Positions 49,033 to 57,105 are shown, counted from the stretch's first letter. The stretch: 64,000 nt of DNA from Stenotrophomonas maltophilia (GCA_900113425.1 FOZF01000002.1:885027-949026), one strand, 5' to 3'. Notes: a model not told the origin generated them from the sequence alone. A program made the numbers and translations.

Positions 49033-49400
49033 CGGGCCGGCGCCGCAAGCCGCGCCCGCAGCGCGTCCCAGTCGGCCACGAAACAGCCCTCGCGGCCGCG
49101 ATTGCACTCGGTGATCCACGCATCCAGTGACTCGCTGCGCGCCCGGCGCGCGCTGACATCCCCCAGCACGGCAAAACGCAGGCGGTAGTTCACCAGCATC
49201 TGCACCCATTGCCCGGCCACGCCCGAACGCAGATCGAAGAAGTCCGGCGAGAGGCGCTGCACGGGAACTGCGATCCACTCGGCATCGTGACCCAGCGCGT
49301 CGCCGACGAGGTCGCGCAGGCCGTTGGCATCCAGCACGTGGCCTTGGTCATGGACGCGCAGGAGTGTGGTGTCGCCGATTTTTTCCAGGTGCGGGTGCAT
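49029..49400 (-). CDS. DUF4180-family protein
   Basis: A 123-residue protein matching DUF4180 by its core QRLSPDFFDLRSGVAGQWVQ, then NYRLRFAVLGDVSARRARSE and ECNRGREGCFVADWDALRARL. The family is thought to be part of a STAS-like fold, but function is unknown. It is convergent with the SDR gene. Confidence 0.85.
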   Translation of the reverse strand: MHPHLEKIGDTTLLRVHDQGHVLDANGLRDLVGDALGHDAEWIAVPVQRLSPDFFDLRSGVAGQWVQMLVNYRLRFAVLGDVSARRARSESLDAWITECNRGREGCFVADWDALRARLAAPAR

Positions 49401-49713
49401 GGGGGAAGTGGGTGGTGTGCGTTGAGCGGGGTGGGGGAGGGAGCTAGCGAGGGCTGCCCCTTTTGCGGACGTTGTGGGTCGATCAGGCCGGCTGCTCGCT
49501 CATGGTGACGTGTTCGCCCTTAACTGGAGACGCATTCTGCCGCATTTGAGAGGTAGTTGTGTTTACACGATTCCAGAATTCTCCTTGTAGCTCATCCACT
49601 TGCGGGATTGAAGGTAGATCGCCGCCGTTTCGCGCCTGGAAGTCCTGTCATCGGCTTCGGTAGCTTCGCGCAGCTGGCTGGAAAGGTCGGCGCCTGCTTC
49701 GTGTGGAACTGAT
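49401..49713. other. Gene-free gap before the T6SS cassette
   Basis: No gene is supported. G-rich low-complexity DNA occurs at 49401-49450. GGAACTGAT just before 49714 supplies a modest ribosome site. No clear terminator or operator was seen. Confidence 0.55.
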
Positions 49714-50136
49714 ATGGGTCGATTGATTGTGGTCGTCGGGGATGCAACCAGTGGCGGAGGGCGCGTTATCACGGGCTCTGCGTTTACTGATATCAACGGG
49801 CACGCCGTAGCACGTATGTCCGACCGCGCGACATGCCCCAAGCATCAGGGCATCTTTCCGATCGTGACCGGGGACGATTCCTGGATTGTGGATGGGCACC
49901 CCGTTGCGCGCGACGGCGATCGGCTGGCCTGTGGATGCAGCCTGCTGGCGGGCGCCCAGCAGACGGCCCACATCGCGGCTGCTGGTGCGTTGGCACCTGC
50001 CACGTCGGAAGGGGATGCCACGGCTCACGCGCCACCGCCCGACGAGTTCACGGTGCACTCGACCCCAAAGGAGCCGGTCTGCCGCGAATGCCTTCTGGCG
50101 GCGGCAAGGAGCGGTGCCGCTTACCTGCGGAGATGA
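49714..50136 (+). CDS. PAAR-domain protein (type VI secretion spike tip)
   Basis: A 140-residue PAAR protein that caps the VgrG spike and carries an effector. The PAAR fold covers residues 1-85 with Cys/His zinc-type residues (SDRATCPKHQG, HPVARDGDRLACGCSLL) and the PAAR repeat start VVGDATSGGGRVITGS. A C-terminal tail follows with EPVCRECLLAAARSG. It heads a six-gene cassette; its stop overlaps the DUF4123 gene (ATGA). No VgrG or structural T6SS gene is in the window, so the machine must be elsewhere. It corresponds in order to PAAR4 of the P. aeruginosa TseT cluster. Confidence 0.9.
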   Translation: MGRLIVVVGDATSGGGRVITGSAFTDINGHAVARMSDRATCPKHQGIFPIVTGDDSWIVDGHPVARDGDRLACGCSLLAGAQQTAHIAAAGALAPATSEGDATAHAPPPDEFTVHSTPKEPVCRECLLAAARSGAAYLRR

Positions 50137-50591
50137 ATATGGAATACGCCATTGTTGACGCCGCTGCGTCCCCGCAGATTGCCAATGTTCTGGGGGGCTA
50201 TGCCACATCGGGCATTGCGTGGCCGCTCTTTGAAGATCAGCCTGAAGCCAGCAGCGCCGATGATGGGCCTTGGCTGATCCAGTTGAATGGCGATGGATGG
50301 GTGCGCCGATGGCTGCTGGATCTTGAGACACGTCCGGGACGGGTGTGCTGGGTGACCAGTGACGAGCCGGTTGGCGCCGTCATCGAGCATCTTCAAGCCC
50401 GCCTGGATGTACGGCTGTCAGATGGAGGCTTGGCGCTGTTCCGGTTCTGGGATGGACGCGCCCTGTATCGTGTGTGGACCGTCATGACGCGTGAACAGAA
50501 GAGAGCGTTCATGGCGCCATTCCTCCGGTGGTCAGTCTGGCTGCAGGGGCAGCAGTGGCAGCTGGATCGCGACGTTGTGGAGAATAGCTGA
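50133..50591 (+). CDS. DUF4123-family T6SS effector chaperone (TecT-like)
   Basis: A 152-residue DUF4123 protein. Typical features are the N-terminal YAIVDAAASPQIANVLGGY, WPLFEDQPEASSADDGPWL, and the Arg-Phe-Trp segment LALFRFWDGRALYRVW, followed by a C-terminal cap. DUF4123 proteins load effectors onto PAAR/VgrG. The ATG at 50133 overlaps the PAAR stop, and the stop overlaps the next gene by one base. Position two of the cassette equals TecT in Pseudomonas. Confidence 0.88.
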   Translation: MNMEYAIVDAAASPQIANVLGGYATSGIAWPLFEDQPEASSADDGPWLIQLNGDGWVRRWLLDLETRPGRVCWVTSDEPVGAVIEHLQARLDVRLSDGGLALFRFWDGRALYRVWTVMTREQKRAFMAPFLRWSVWLQGQQWQLDRDVVENS

Positions 50592-50950
50592 TGCTGACGT
50601 TCAGTGCCAGGCAGGAGGCGTTGCTGCGCTTGCCTGATCTGTTCGATTTCCTCCCCAAGCTTGCTGGCGAGATTCGTCGTGACATGCCCGAACGGGTCCT
50701 TGGCATGGATGACGCCGCACTTCTTGCGGAAACCGATCGCTGTTATGCCTACGCGGCCTACGAGTTGGGCATCACCCACCTTCCGGTGCTCGTTGCCTGG
50801 ACGAAAACGGATGTCGGCAGTGGTGGTGAGCTTCATCGCAATGCTGAAGTTGATATCGCGATTCGCCACGCGGAGCATCCGAGCACCAAGGCGGCTGATG
50901 TGCTCGGCGCCTTGGCCGCCTTGCATCGGTGGCCAAAGGGAGAGGAGTGA
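50591..50950 (+). CDS. Putative T6SS co-chaperone (co-TecT-like)
   Basis: A 119-residue soluble protein with LFDFLPKLAGEIRRDMP, YAYAAYELGITHLPVLVAW and ADVLGALAALHRWP. It is mostly helical and has no enzyme motif I recognise. Its place between a DUF4123 chaperone and a Tox-REase-5 effector, with one-base overlaps on both sides, equals the small co-chaperone co-TecT of the TseT cluster. This identification rests mainly on order and size. Confidence 0.65.
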   Translation: MLTFSARQEALLRLPDLFDFLPKLAGEIRRDMPERVLGMDDAALLAETDRCYAYAAYELGITHLPVLVAWTKTDVGSGGELHRNAEVDIAIRHAEHPSTKAADVLGALAALHRWPKGEE

Positions 50951-51651
50951 TGGTTGCGGTTCCTGTTCGTTGGGGCATAGGCAAGCTGGCCGAGAGAGCC
51001 GCTGCGGCGGCGGCAGCGGCAGCGGCGGCCACCGCGGCGAACGACGCCGTCAAGGACAAGCCAGACGTCCGAAGTCGAGAAGCAGACTGCTCTGATGTGC
51101 CAGACCACAGCGAGTGCAATCAATGCTTGCTGGGGAATGGGCGAGTGGGGCAGCCACCGACGCCGAGATACATAACGTTGAGCACACGCATCAACTATGA
51201 CTACCAGCTACAGATCGCCAACATGTTTGCTGGTCCGGAGCGGTTTGGTTATGTACGTCGAGGCGATACTGCTGACCAGATCGTCAGCATTGGCGTAGAA
51301 GTCGTAAAGGGGTTCTTTGGCAAGGGCGGAGAGTACACCACCCTTGAATGGCTATACGGAGGAACCTCATTTGATGGCTTCTGGCGAGATCGGTGTACCG
51401 TAGTGGAAGCGAAGGCCAACTTTGAAAAATTCTTCGACGAATATGGCCGTGATGCAACGCCATTTACGTTTGCCGTAACTGAGTCCTGGCTCAAAAGTTA
51501 CAGAGTGCAATCCGCGCTCGTCGCCCCTGCAATGCCTAAAGGGAAGCTTGAGTGGCACTTCATGGACGTCGTCGCTTTCATTGCTGGAATTGAAGCCGGG
51601 ATTCCAGCTGAGAGTGCGCGCCATACCCCTTATGTCCTGGGTGCCATTTGA
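50950..51651 (+). CDS. T6SS nuclease toxin, Tox-REase-5 (TseT-like)
   Basis: A 233-residue effector. Residues 1-35 are an Ala-rich helix (two poly-Ala runs) that may serve as the loading segment. A Cys cluster (DCSDVPDHSECNQCLLG) follows. The restriction-endonuclease-fold core has Glu133 in TTLEWLYGG, Asp142 in TSFDGFW, and the E-x-K pair Glu153-Lys155 in TVVEAKANFEKFF, which fit the D/E-x-K metal site. DNA cleavage in rival cells is inferred. No signal peptide is present, as expected for T6SS. The start overlaps the co-chaperone stop; the immunity gene begins 2 bases after its stop. Local GC is lower than in the core genes. Confidence 0.85.
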   Translation: MVAVPVRWGIGKLAERAAAAAAAAAAATAANDAVKDKPDVRSREADCSDVPDHSECNQCLLGNGRVGQPPTPRYITLSTRINYDYQLQIANMFAGPERFGYVRRGDTADQIVSIGVEVVKGFFGKGGEYTTLEWLYGGTSFDGFWRDRCTVVEAKANFEKFFDEYGRDATPFTFAVTESWLKSYRVQSALVAPAMPKGKLEWHFMDVVAFIAGIEAGIPAESARHTPYVLGAI

Positions 51652-51652
51652 G

Positions 51653-52375
51653 ATGATCGTTACCTTGACCGTGAAGTTCGTCCCACAGAGGCTGTCTCTC
51701 TCAGAGGCATACGCCTATTCGGCTGCATTGATCGAGAATCTTGGAGAGCTGACGCCTGATTTCCGGCAATGGTGGGGCATGCCGAAAGGGCCGAAGGACC
51801 ATTTCGTGTCATTCGTAGAGCGATCGAGGATCATCGCCCGAATGGAAGCGGACGATGCCGAGTTTCCAGAGCTTCGGCATGCCGGCGCTCCCGGCCTGCT
51901 GTTGACGAACGCGGGAGATGAGGCGACCTGGAGGGCGCGCGGACGGGTTGGGCTGGCGATCTCTCCAAGCTTTGGCTCGATTCGGATCAGCATCAGCGAT
52001 GTGGAGGTGGTCTTCGAGCGGCCATCGCGCGTGCTGTGGACGATTCTGGATGCGATGTCCAAGCGGCCCGATGTGTGTTTGATACAGACGAACGTGAAAC
52101 AGCGTGTGGGTGCTGATCTACTGCTTTACAGCCTGCATCGAGCACCGTTTCCCCATCGTGAGTTCCTGGGCTGGATGGGATACGTGGATGAGGCGCTCAC
52201 CCGTGATCAGGTTCCTGCTGCGGCAAAGCTTGAGCGACGGGGCAATGGCACGCTCATCCTCGCCACCGACGTACTCGACCTGTCCGACCCGCATGCCGTG
52301 CAACAGGCCAACCAGGTCGAGATGAGCCTGGTCGATCTTGGGTTGCTTCCGGTCATCGACCCTGCGTTGAAGTAG
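51653..52375 (+). CDS. Imm52-like immunity protein, copy 1
   Basis: A 240-residue cytoplasmic protein directly after the toxin, so the cognate immunity protein. Features are LGELTPDFRQWWGMP, a Glu-rich middle (ARMEADDAEFPELR), and the end ATDVLDLSDPHAVQQANQV. The start MIVTLTVKFVPQ is chosen; a longer frame overlaps the toxin gene. Copy 2 follows after 25 bases. Within their last third the two genes share a 74-base identical block. The Imm52 name is by recognition of the fold pattern. Confidence 0.75.
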   Translation: MIVTLTVKFVPQRLSLSEAYAYSAALIENLGELTPDFRQWWGMPKGPKDHFVSFVERSRIIARMEADDAEFPELRHAGAPGLLLTNAGDEATWRARGRVGLAISPSFGSIRISISDVEVVFERPSRVLWTILDAMSKRPDVCLIQTNVKQRVGADLLLYSLHRAPFPHREFLGWMGYVDEALTRDQVPAAAKLERRGNGTLILATDVLDLSDPHAVQQANQVEMSLVDLGLLPVIDPALK

Positions 52376-53086
52376 CACTCATCGTTGCTGAGGGGATGCA
52401 GTGAATATCACCCTGGTCTGCCGCTATCCCCATCGGGCTCGCACTGCCGAGCAGGTGTGGGACGACCTGTCGATACTTATTCTCAACCTGTCCAGTGCCG
52501 ACCCGCTCTTCAGACAATGGTGGGCAAATCCACGATCTGCCAGAGACCCCTATGTTCCCCTCAGCGACAGCCGTGCATTCGTGGCGCGTGTCGAGGAAGA
52601 CGATCGTCGGTGGGCCAGGGAGTTCCCGGGCCAGCCGTCGGACGGCAGCAACGGAATCATGATCACCAACTCCGGAAACGACAGCGACTGGACGAAGCGT
52701 GGCGGCGCAGGATTGAGCTACCAGCCCAATCTTGGCGTCCTTCGGTTCCACGTTGACCGTATCGAGAAAGCCTACCGGTCTCCCGGAAATGTAGTGGGCA
52801 CCATGTTGTCTGCGGTACTCAGGACTTTGCCGATAAGCTTCGCCCAGACCAATGTCCAGCAGCGGGTGGATGGCCAGTTGCTGCTCTACAGCCGCGATCG
52901 CGCGCCCTTCCCGCACCGCGAGTTTCTGGGCTGGATGGGGTACGTGGACACCCCTCTCACTGAACACCAGATTCCTGCGGCTGCCCGGTTGGAACGCTGT
53001 GGCAACGGAACACTCATCCTCGCCACCGACGTACTCGACCTGTCCGACCCGCATGCCGTGCAACAGGCCAACCAGGTCGAGATGAG
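52253..53086 (+). repeat. 74-base identical block shared by the two immunity genes
   Basis: Bases 52253-52326 are identical to 53013-53086, a 760-base offset, while the flanking parts of the two genes differ. It encodes the LATDVLDLSDPHAV core. Recent gene conversion or unequal exchange fits. Confidence 0.85.
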
Positions 53087-53135
53087 TCTGGTGGATCTAG
53101 GGCTGCTTCCGGTCATCGACCCGGCATTGAAGTGA
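52401..53135 (+). CDS. Imm52-like immunity protein, copy 2
   Basis: A 244-residue paralogue of the preceding gene, starting with GTG (MNITLVCRYPHRAR). Common elements are DPLFRQWWANPRSARDP, RAPFPHREFLGWMGYVD and the near-identical C-terminus. The N-terminal halves have diverged, which suggests protection against different toxin variants. The spacing (25 bases) supports co-transcription. Confidence 0.75.
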   Translation: MNITLVCRYPHRARTAEQVWDDLSILILNLSSADPLFRQWWANPRSARDPYVPLSDSRAFVARVEEDDRRWAREFPGQPSDGSNGIMITNSGNDSDWTKRGGAGLSYQPNLGVLRFHVDRIEKAYRSPGNVVGTMLSAVLRTLPISFAQTNVQQRVDGQLLLYSRDRAPFPHREFLGWMGYVDTPLTEHQIPAAARLERCGNGTLILATDVLDLSDPHAVQQANQVEMSLVDLGLLPVIDPALK

Positions 53136-53157
53136 CTCCGGCCAGACACATCACCGG

Positions 53158-53622
53158 TCAGCTCGGCTTCGCAAACACATCCAAGCCCTTACCCGTCTCC
53201 AGCAGCGATTTCAGGCTGGACAGCACGATCGGCCAGCCCTGGCGGATGCCGGTATCCATGCCGCTGCCGGGTTCCAGGTCGTCGTGGGTGACGGTCAGCC
53301 GCACCATGTCCTGGTAGGGCACGATCTCGAAGGTGACCCGGCTGTAGCTGTCCGGGTTGTCGGCCTGCGAGGCCGCGGCCCAGGTGATGACCAGTCGCGA
53401 GGGTGGGGTGCTTTCCACCACTTCGCCGACCAGCTCGACCGAGCGCGTGTCGTTGGCGCGCACATGCTGCCAGCGCGAGCCGGGTTTCCAGTCCGAGACG
53501 TTCTCGTGGCCCCAGTAACGACGGGCGATCTCGGGCCGGGTAATGGCCTCGAACACCTTCTGTGGCGTGGAGGCGATGTAGATCACGTGGATGAAGCGGG
53601 TGGACGCTGCGGACATCGTCAT
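53158..53622 (-). CDS. SRPBCC (AHSA1-like) protein
   Basis: A 154-residue START/Bet-v1-like ligand-binding protein of the AHSA1 group. VIYIASTPQKVFEAITRPEI opens the domain, and ARRYWGHENVSDWKPGSRW, with the GHENVSDW loop, and RVTFEIVPYQDMVRLTVTHD follow. The ligand is unknown. Its start overlaps the ArsR-like gene stop (ATGA), a common ArsR-SRPBCC pair in which the regulator controls both. Confidence 0.9.
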   Translation of the reverse strand: MTMSAASTRFIHVIYIASTPQKVFEAITRPEIARRYWGHENVSDWKPGSRWQHVRANDTRSVELVGEVVESTPPSRLVITWAAASQADNPDSYSRVTFEIVPYQDMVRLTVTHDDLEPGSGMDTGIRQGWPIVLSSLKSLLETGKGLDVFAKPS

Positions 53623-53933
53623 TCTCCTTCCAGTTCTCGTTTCAGGTCATGCAGCAGGCTCAGGCGCTGCTGCTCGAACTTGCGTACCCAGCGCTCGTAG
53701 ACGTCATGCAGCGGCACCGGGTTGATGAAGTGCAGCTTCTCGCGGCCACGGCGCACCGTGCTGATGAGGTTGGCGTCTTCCAGCAGGCCCAGGTGCTGGG
53801 TGACCGATTGCCGGGCCATGTCCAGGTGTTCGCACAGCTGGCCCAACGTCTGGCCGTTGTCTGCGCAGAGCAGGTCCAGCAGCGTCCTGCGCGTGGGGTC
53901 GGCCAGGGCCTTGAACACCTTGTCTGCATCCAT
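53619..53933 (-). CDS. ArsR-family repressor
   Basis: A 104-residue winged-helix regulator. The chosen start is MDADKVFKALADPTRR, because the -10 hexamer overlaps an upstream ATG (53942) and transcription should begin at about 53934. The recognition helix is GQLCEHLDMARQSVTQHLGLL, typical of the SRPBCC-linked ArsR subgroup, and no metal-binding Cys box is present. A perfect promoter with a palindromic spacer lies upstream, implying autorepression. The message appears leaderless. Confidence 0.9.
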   Translation of the reverse strand: MDADKVFKALADPTRRTLLDLLCADNGQTLGQLCEHLDMARQSVTQHLGLLEDANLISTVRRGREKLHFINPVPLHDVYERWVRKFEQQRLSLLHDLKRELEGE

Positions 53934-53940
53934 GGTGGAC

Positions 53941-53970
53941 ATAATATGCAGGCAAATACCTGCATGTCAA
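53941..53970 (-). promoter_or_regulatory. ArsR promoter with operator filling the spacer
   Basis: On the minus strand TTGACA (53970-53965), 18 bases, TATTAT (53946-53941). The spacer is the exact palindrome TGCAGG-CAAATA-CCTGCA (plus strand 53947-53964). Bound repressor would cover the promoter. The -35 overlaps the stop codon of the adjacent SDR gene. Confidence 0.85.
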
Positions 53971-54803
53971 CAGCCGTCGGTGGATCGGCTTACGGCCTCC
54001 CATTGGTCGATGCGGCTGGACATGGCCTGCAGCTTGTCACGCACGCGTTGCACGGCATCGCTGCCCAGCAGCAGGTGGCTGGGCGGTGCGTCGCTGTCGA
54101 TGATGTTCAGCATGGCCTGCGCCGCCTTTTCCGGATCGCCCAGCTGATGACCGCTCTTGGCCTCGCGCGTACTGCGGATGGGATCGAACAAGGCGTCGTA
54201 ATCTTCAATGCTGCGCGGTGCACGCACCATCGAACGGCCGGCCCAGTCGGTGCGGAACGATCCCGGCGCGACGGCTGTGACGTGGATGCCGAACGCGGCC
54301 ACTTCCTGGCCCAGCACCTCGCTGATGCCCTCCAGTGCGAACTTGCTGCCGCAGTACCAGGCGATGCCGGGCAGGGTGATGAAGCCGCCCATCGAGGTGA
54401 TGTTGAGGATGTGGCCACGGCGGCGCGCGCGCATATGCGGCAGCACGGCCTTGATGAGCGCGGCGGGGCCGAACACGTTGACCTCGAACTGGTGGCGCAG
54501 TTCCTCCAGCGTGGATTCCTCGAGGATGCCTTCGTGACCATAGCCGGCGTTGTTGACCAGCACGTCGATGGCGCCGATGCCGTTTTCGATGGTATCGACC
54601 AGCGTGTCGATGGAGGCGTGGTCGGTGACGTCCAGCAGGCGGCCGAACGCGCGGCCGGGGGCGAGGGATTCAAACGCCTGGCGGGCCTGTTCGTTGCGCA
54701 CGGTACCGACCAGGCGGTGGCCGGCCTGCAGGGCCTGTTCGGCGAGGGCGCGGCCGAAGCCGCTGCTGACGCCGGTGATGAGCAGCAGACGGGAAGGGGA
54801 CAT
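53967..54803 (-). CDS. SDR-family oxidoreductase
   Basis: A 278-residue short-chain dehydrogenase. The cofactor loop is LLLITGVSSGFGRALAEQAL, then VLVNNAGYGHEGILEES, and the catalytic Ser-Tyr-Lys are in NITSMGGFITLPGIAWYCGSKFAL. The substrate is unknown; this subgroup is often called 'oxidoreductase'. The start MSPSRLLLITGVSSG matches the family. An AraC-type gene diverges across 102 bases and may regulate it. Confidence 0.92.
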   Translation of the reverse strand: MSPSRLLLITGVSSGFGRALAEQALQAGHRLVGTVRNEQARQAFESLAPGRAFGRLLDVTDHASIDTLVDTIENGIGAIDVLVNNAGYGHEGILEESTLEELRHQFEVNVFGPAALIKAVLPHMRARRRGHILNITSMGGFITLPGIAWYCGSKFALEGISEVLGQEVAAFGIHVTAVAPGSFRTDWAGRSMVRAPRSIEDYDALFDPIRSTREAKSGHQLGDPEKAAQAMLNIIDSDAPPSHLLLGSDAVQRVRDKLQAMSSRIDQWEAVSRSTDGC

Positions 54804-54905
54804 GGCGATGGCCTCATGGAAAGCGGGCTTGCACAGTAGTGCTTGTGGGAGATGCGCTACAGGCCTAAGCTTCGGCCGATCTTGCCTATTCCTCTGAGGT
54901 GTACG

Positions 54906-55859
54906 GTGCGGCCTGGCGATGATCCGGTGCAGCGGGATGCGCAGGCGCGCATGGTGCGGCTGCTGCAGGCGTTGGCGCCGGAGGAGGGCTACACGCTCAC
55001 CGCCGTGCCGGGCGTACGCCTGCTGCGCTCGAACCGGCCGCTGGCGCGCACGCCGGTGCTGTACGACCCGGGCATCGTGATCGTCTGCCAGGGCGTCAAG
55101 CGCGGCTACCTGGGCGGGCAGGTCTACCAGTACGACGCGCAGCACTACCTGGCGGTGTCGGTGCCGGTGCCGTTCACCATGGAAACCGACGCGTCGGCGG
55201 ATGCGCCGCTGCTGGCGATCTACCTGCACCTGGACCTGCAGCTGGCGGCGGACCTGCTGCTTGCGCTGGACGCGCACGAGGCGCCGGGGCAGACATCTGC
55301 GCGCAGCATGATGGCCAGCCCGATGGACCCGCCGATGCAGGCCACGGTGATACGGCTGCTGCATGCGCTGGGCGACACACGGGAAGCGGCGGTGCTGGGC
55401 CCGGCGCTGGTGCGCGAGGTGTACTTCCGCGTGCTGACCGGCGCGCAGGGCGCTGCGATGCGTGAGGCGCTGGCCATGCGCGGCCGTTTCGGCAGCATCG
55501 GCCGGGCGCTGCGGCAGATCCATGCGGCGTACGCCACGGCGCTGGACGTGGCACACCTGGCGGCGGAGGCGGGGATGAGCGTGGCGACCTTCCACGATCA
55601 CTTCCGTGGCATCACCGGGACCTCGCCCATGCAGTACGTGAAGTCCACGCGCCTGCACCAGGCGCGGTTGCTGATGCTGCGCCAGGGGATGACCGCCGAA
55701 GCGGCGTCGCTGGCGGTGGGGTATGCCAGCCCGTCGCAGTTCAACCGCGAGTTCAAGCGTCTGTTCGGCCTGCCGCCGGCGGCGGAAGTGGCGCGGATGC
55801 GGCGCAGCTTCGCGGTGCCGCCGGCCCCGGCCGGTGCGCTGTATGTGTCTTCCCACTGA
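54906..55859 (+). CDS. AraC-family transcriptional regulator
   Basis: A 317-residue AraC regulator with an N-terminal effector domain (DDPVQRDAQARMVRL to YLHLDLQLAADLLL; the AraC_N, cupin-like type) and a C-terminal double helix-turn-helix (LDVAHLAAEAGMSVATFHDH and YASPSQFNREFKRLFGLPP). The start is uncertain: GTG at 54906 with GAGG six bases ahead is chosen; an ATG at 54843 is in frame. It diverges from the SDR gene, its likely target. Confidence 0.88.
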   Translation: MRPGDDPVQRDAQARMVRLLQALAPEEGYTLTAVPGVRLLRSNRPLARTPVLYDPGIVIVCQGVKRGYLGGQVYQYDAQHYLAVSVPVPFTMETDASADAPLLAIYLHLDLQLAADLLLALDAHEAPGQTSARSMMASPMDPPMQATVIRLLHALGDTREAAVLGPALVREVYFRVLTGAQGAAMREALAMRGRFGSIGRALRQIHAAYATALDVAHLAAEAGMSVATFHDHFRGITGTSPMQYVKSTRLHQARLLMLRQGMTAEAASLAVGYASPSQFNREFKRLFGLPPAAEVARMRRSFAVPPAPAGALYVSSH

Positions 55860-55877
55860 ACGGCGCGGGTCGGCCCG

Positions 55878-55907
55878 TTGACAGCTGTATCTACCTACTA
55901 GTAGGTT
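55878..55907 (+). promoter_or_regulatory. TetR promoter with ACCTACTAGTAGGT operator
   Basis: TTGACA (55878-55883), 18 bases, TAGGTT (55902-55907). The perfect palindrome ACCTACTAGTAGGT (55893-55906) overlaps the -10. Transcription would start at about the ATG (55915), suggesting a leaderless message. Confidence 0.82.
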
Positions 55908-55914
55908 TGCACCC

Positions 55915-56499
55915 ATGAAAGAGTCGCTGTCCCCGAAGGCGCTGGAGATCCTGGCGCAGGCCCGTTCCCTGCTGGAAGCCGGTGGTTACAACGGTTTCAG
56001 CTACGCGGACGTGTCCGCGCGGGTGAACATCAGCAAGGCCAGCATCCATCACCACTTCCCCAGCAAGGCCGATCTGGTGCGCACGGTGGTGGTGCTGTAC
56101 CGGGCCGAGGCACGCGAGGGTCTGGCGCTGCTGGACCGGCAGCTGGGTGATCCGCTGCTGGAGCTCAACGCCTACGTCGATTACTGGTCCAGCTGCATTG
56201 CCGGTGGAACGGCGTCGTTCTGCATCTGCGCGATGCTGGCCGCGGAAGCGCCGATGATCCCGGTGGAGATAGCCGAGGAGGTGCGCGGCCACTTCGAGGA
56301 CCTGACCGAGTGGCTGACCCGCACCCTGCAGAAGGGCGCTGCGCAGGGGCAGCTGCGGCTGCAGGGCCCGGCGGACGACGAAGCCAAGGCGTTCATGGCG
56401 TCCGTGCATGGTGCGATGCTGGCGGCGCGGGGGTTTGGCGATGCGGCCACCTTCGCGGCCCTGGCGCGGCTGGCGATTGCGCGGGTGAGCGCTACCTGA
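55915..56499 (+). CDS. TetR-family repressor
   Basis: A 194-residue TetR regulator. The helix-turn-helix is NGFSYADVSARVNISKASIHHHFPSKADLVRTV (near residues 24-55). The C-terminal ligand domain contains FCICAMLAAEAPMIPVEI, as in the AcrR/TetR_C-type group. The operator ACCTACTAGTAGGT sits in its own promoter and again in front of the next gene, so it should repress both. The inducer is unknown. Confidence 0.92.
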   Translation: MKESLSPKALEILAQARSLLEAGGYNGFSYADVSARVNISKASIHHHFPSKADLVRTVVVLYRAEAREGLALLDRQLGDPLLELNAYVDYWSSCIAGGTASFCICAMLAAEAPMIPVEIAEEVRGHFEDLTEWLTRTLQKGAAQGQLRLQGPADDEAKAFMASVHGAMLAARGFGDAATFAALARLAIARVSAT

Positions 56500-56540
56500 G
56501 AACTGTATGCGGAAGGCCTGCGGCAACGCGGGTCTTCTTT

Positions 56541-56570
56541 TTGACCACCAAGCCGACCTACTAGTAGGTT
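56541..56570 (+). promoter_or_regulatory. Second promoter with the same operator
   Basis: TTGACC (56541-56546), 18 bases, TAGGTT (56565-56570), with the identical ACCTACTAGTAGGT at 56556-56569. It drives the membrane-protein gene at 56596 and puts it under the upstream TetR. Confidence 0.82.
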
Positions 56571-56595
56571 TGTTTAATCCCAACGGAGCACTCCC

Positions 56596-57081
56596 ATGCC
56601 ACACCCGCTGTCCGCCCTCGGCGTCATCCACACTGCCGTCAGCCTGCTTCCCATCGTGGCCGGTCTCTACGGCTTCGTCCGCCACCGCGCGATCGATCCG
56701 GCCACGCGTGCCGGCAAGCTCTATCTGCTGGGGCTGGTGTTGTCGGTGGCAACTTCGTTCACCGTGTCCAGCACGGGCGGACTCAATCCCGGCCATGCCT
56801 TTGGCGTGATCGTGCTGTTGGTTGCTTTCGGCGGCGTGCTTGCCGCGCGCCTGCGCTTCCTGGGGCGGGCGGCGCGGTATCTGTCCACCTTCGCGCTGTC
56901 GTTCAGCTTCCTGCTGTCGCTGGTGCCGGGCGTGAATGAAACGCTGACCCGCATCCCGGTGGCACATCCGATCGCGGCGGCGCCGATGGCTCCGGTCGTG
57001 CTGCAGACCCTGCTGGGGTGTTTCGTGGTGTTCGTGCTGGGCTTCATCGCACAGTGCTGGCGGATGCGTGGCCGCCGCTGA
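56596..57081 (+). CDS. Four-helix membrane protein of unknown function
   Basis: A 161-residue protein with about four transmembrane helices (residues 7-25, 43-60, 70-90, 130-153), resembling DUF2306-type small membrane proteins. The last residues are basic (RMRGRR). It is regulated by the neighbouring TetR judging from the shared operator. The function is unknown. Confidence 0.75.
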   Translation: MPHPLSALGVIHTAVSLLPIVAGLYGFVRHRAIDPATRAGKLYLLGLVLSVATSFTVSSTGGLNPGHAFGVIVLLVAFGGVLAARLRFLGRAARYLSTFALSFSFLLSLVPGVNETLTRIPVAHPIAAAPMAPVVLQTLLGCFVVFVLGFIAQCWRMRGRR

Positions 57082-57105
57082 TAACAGGCGCGGCGGCGAC
57101 GCTGC

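Noticed and set aside
49833..50132. Longer start for the DUF4123 protein
   Set aside because: The upstream part overlaps the PAAR gene in another frame and has no DUF4123 similarity; the ATGA overlap at 50133 is the natural start.
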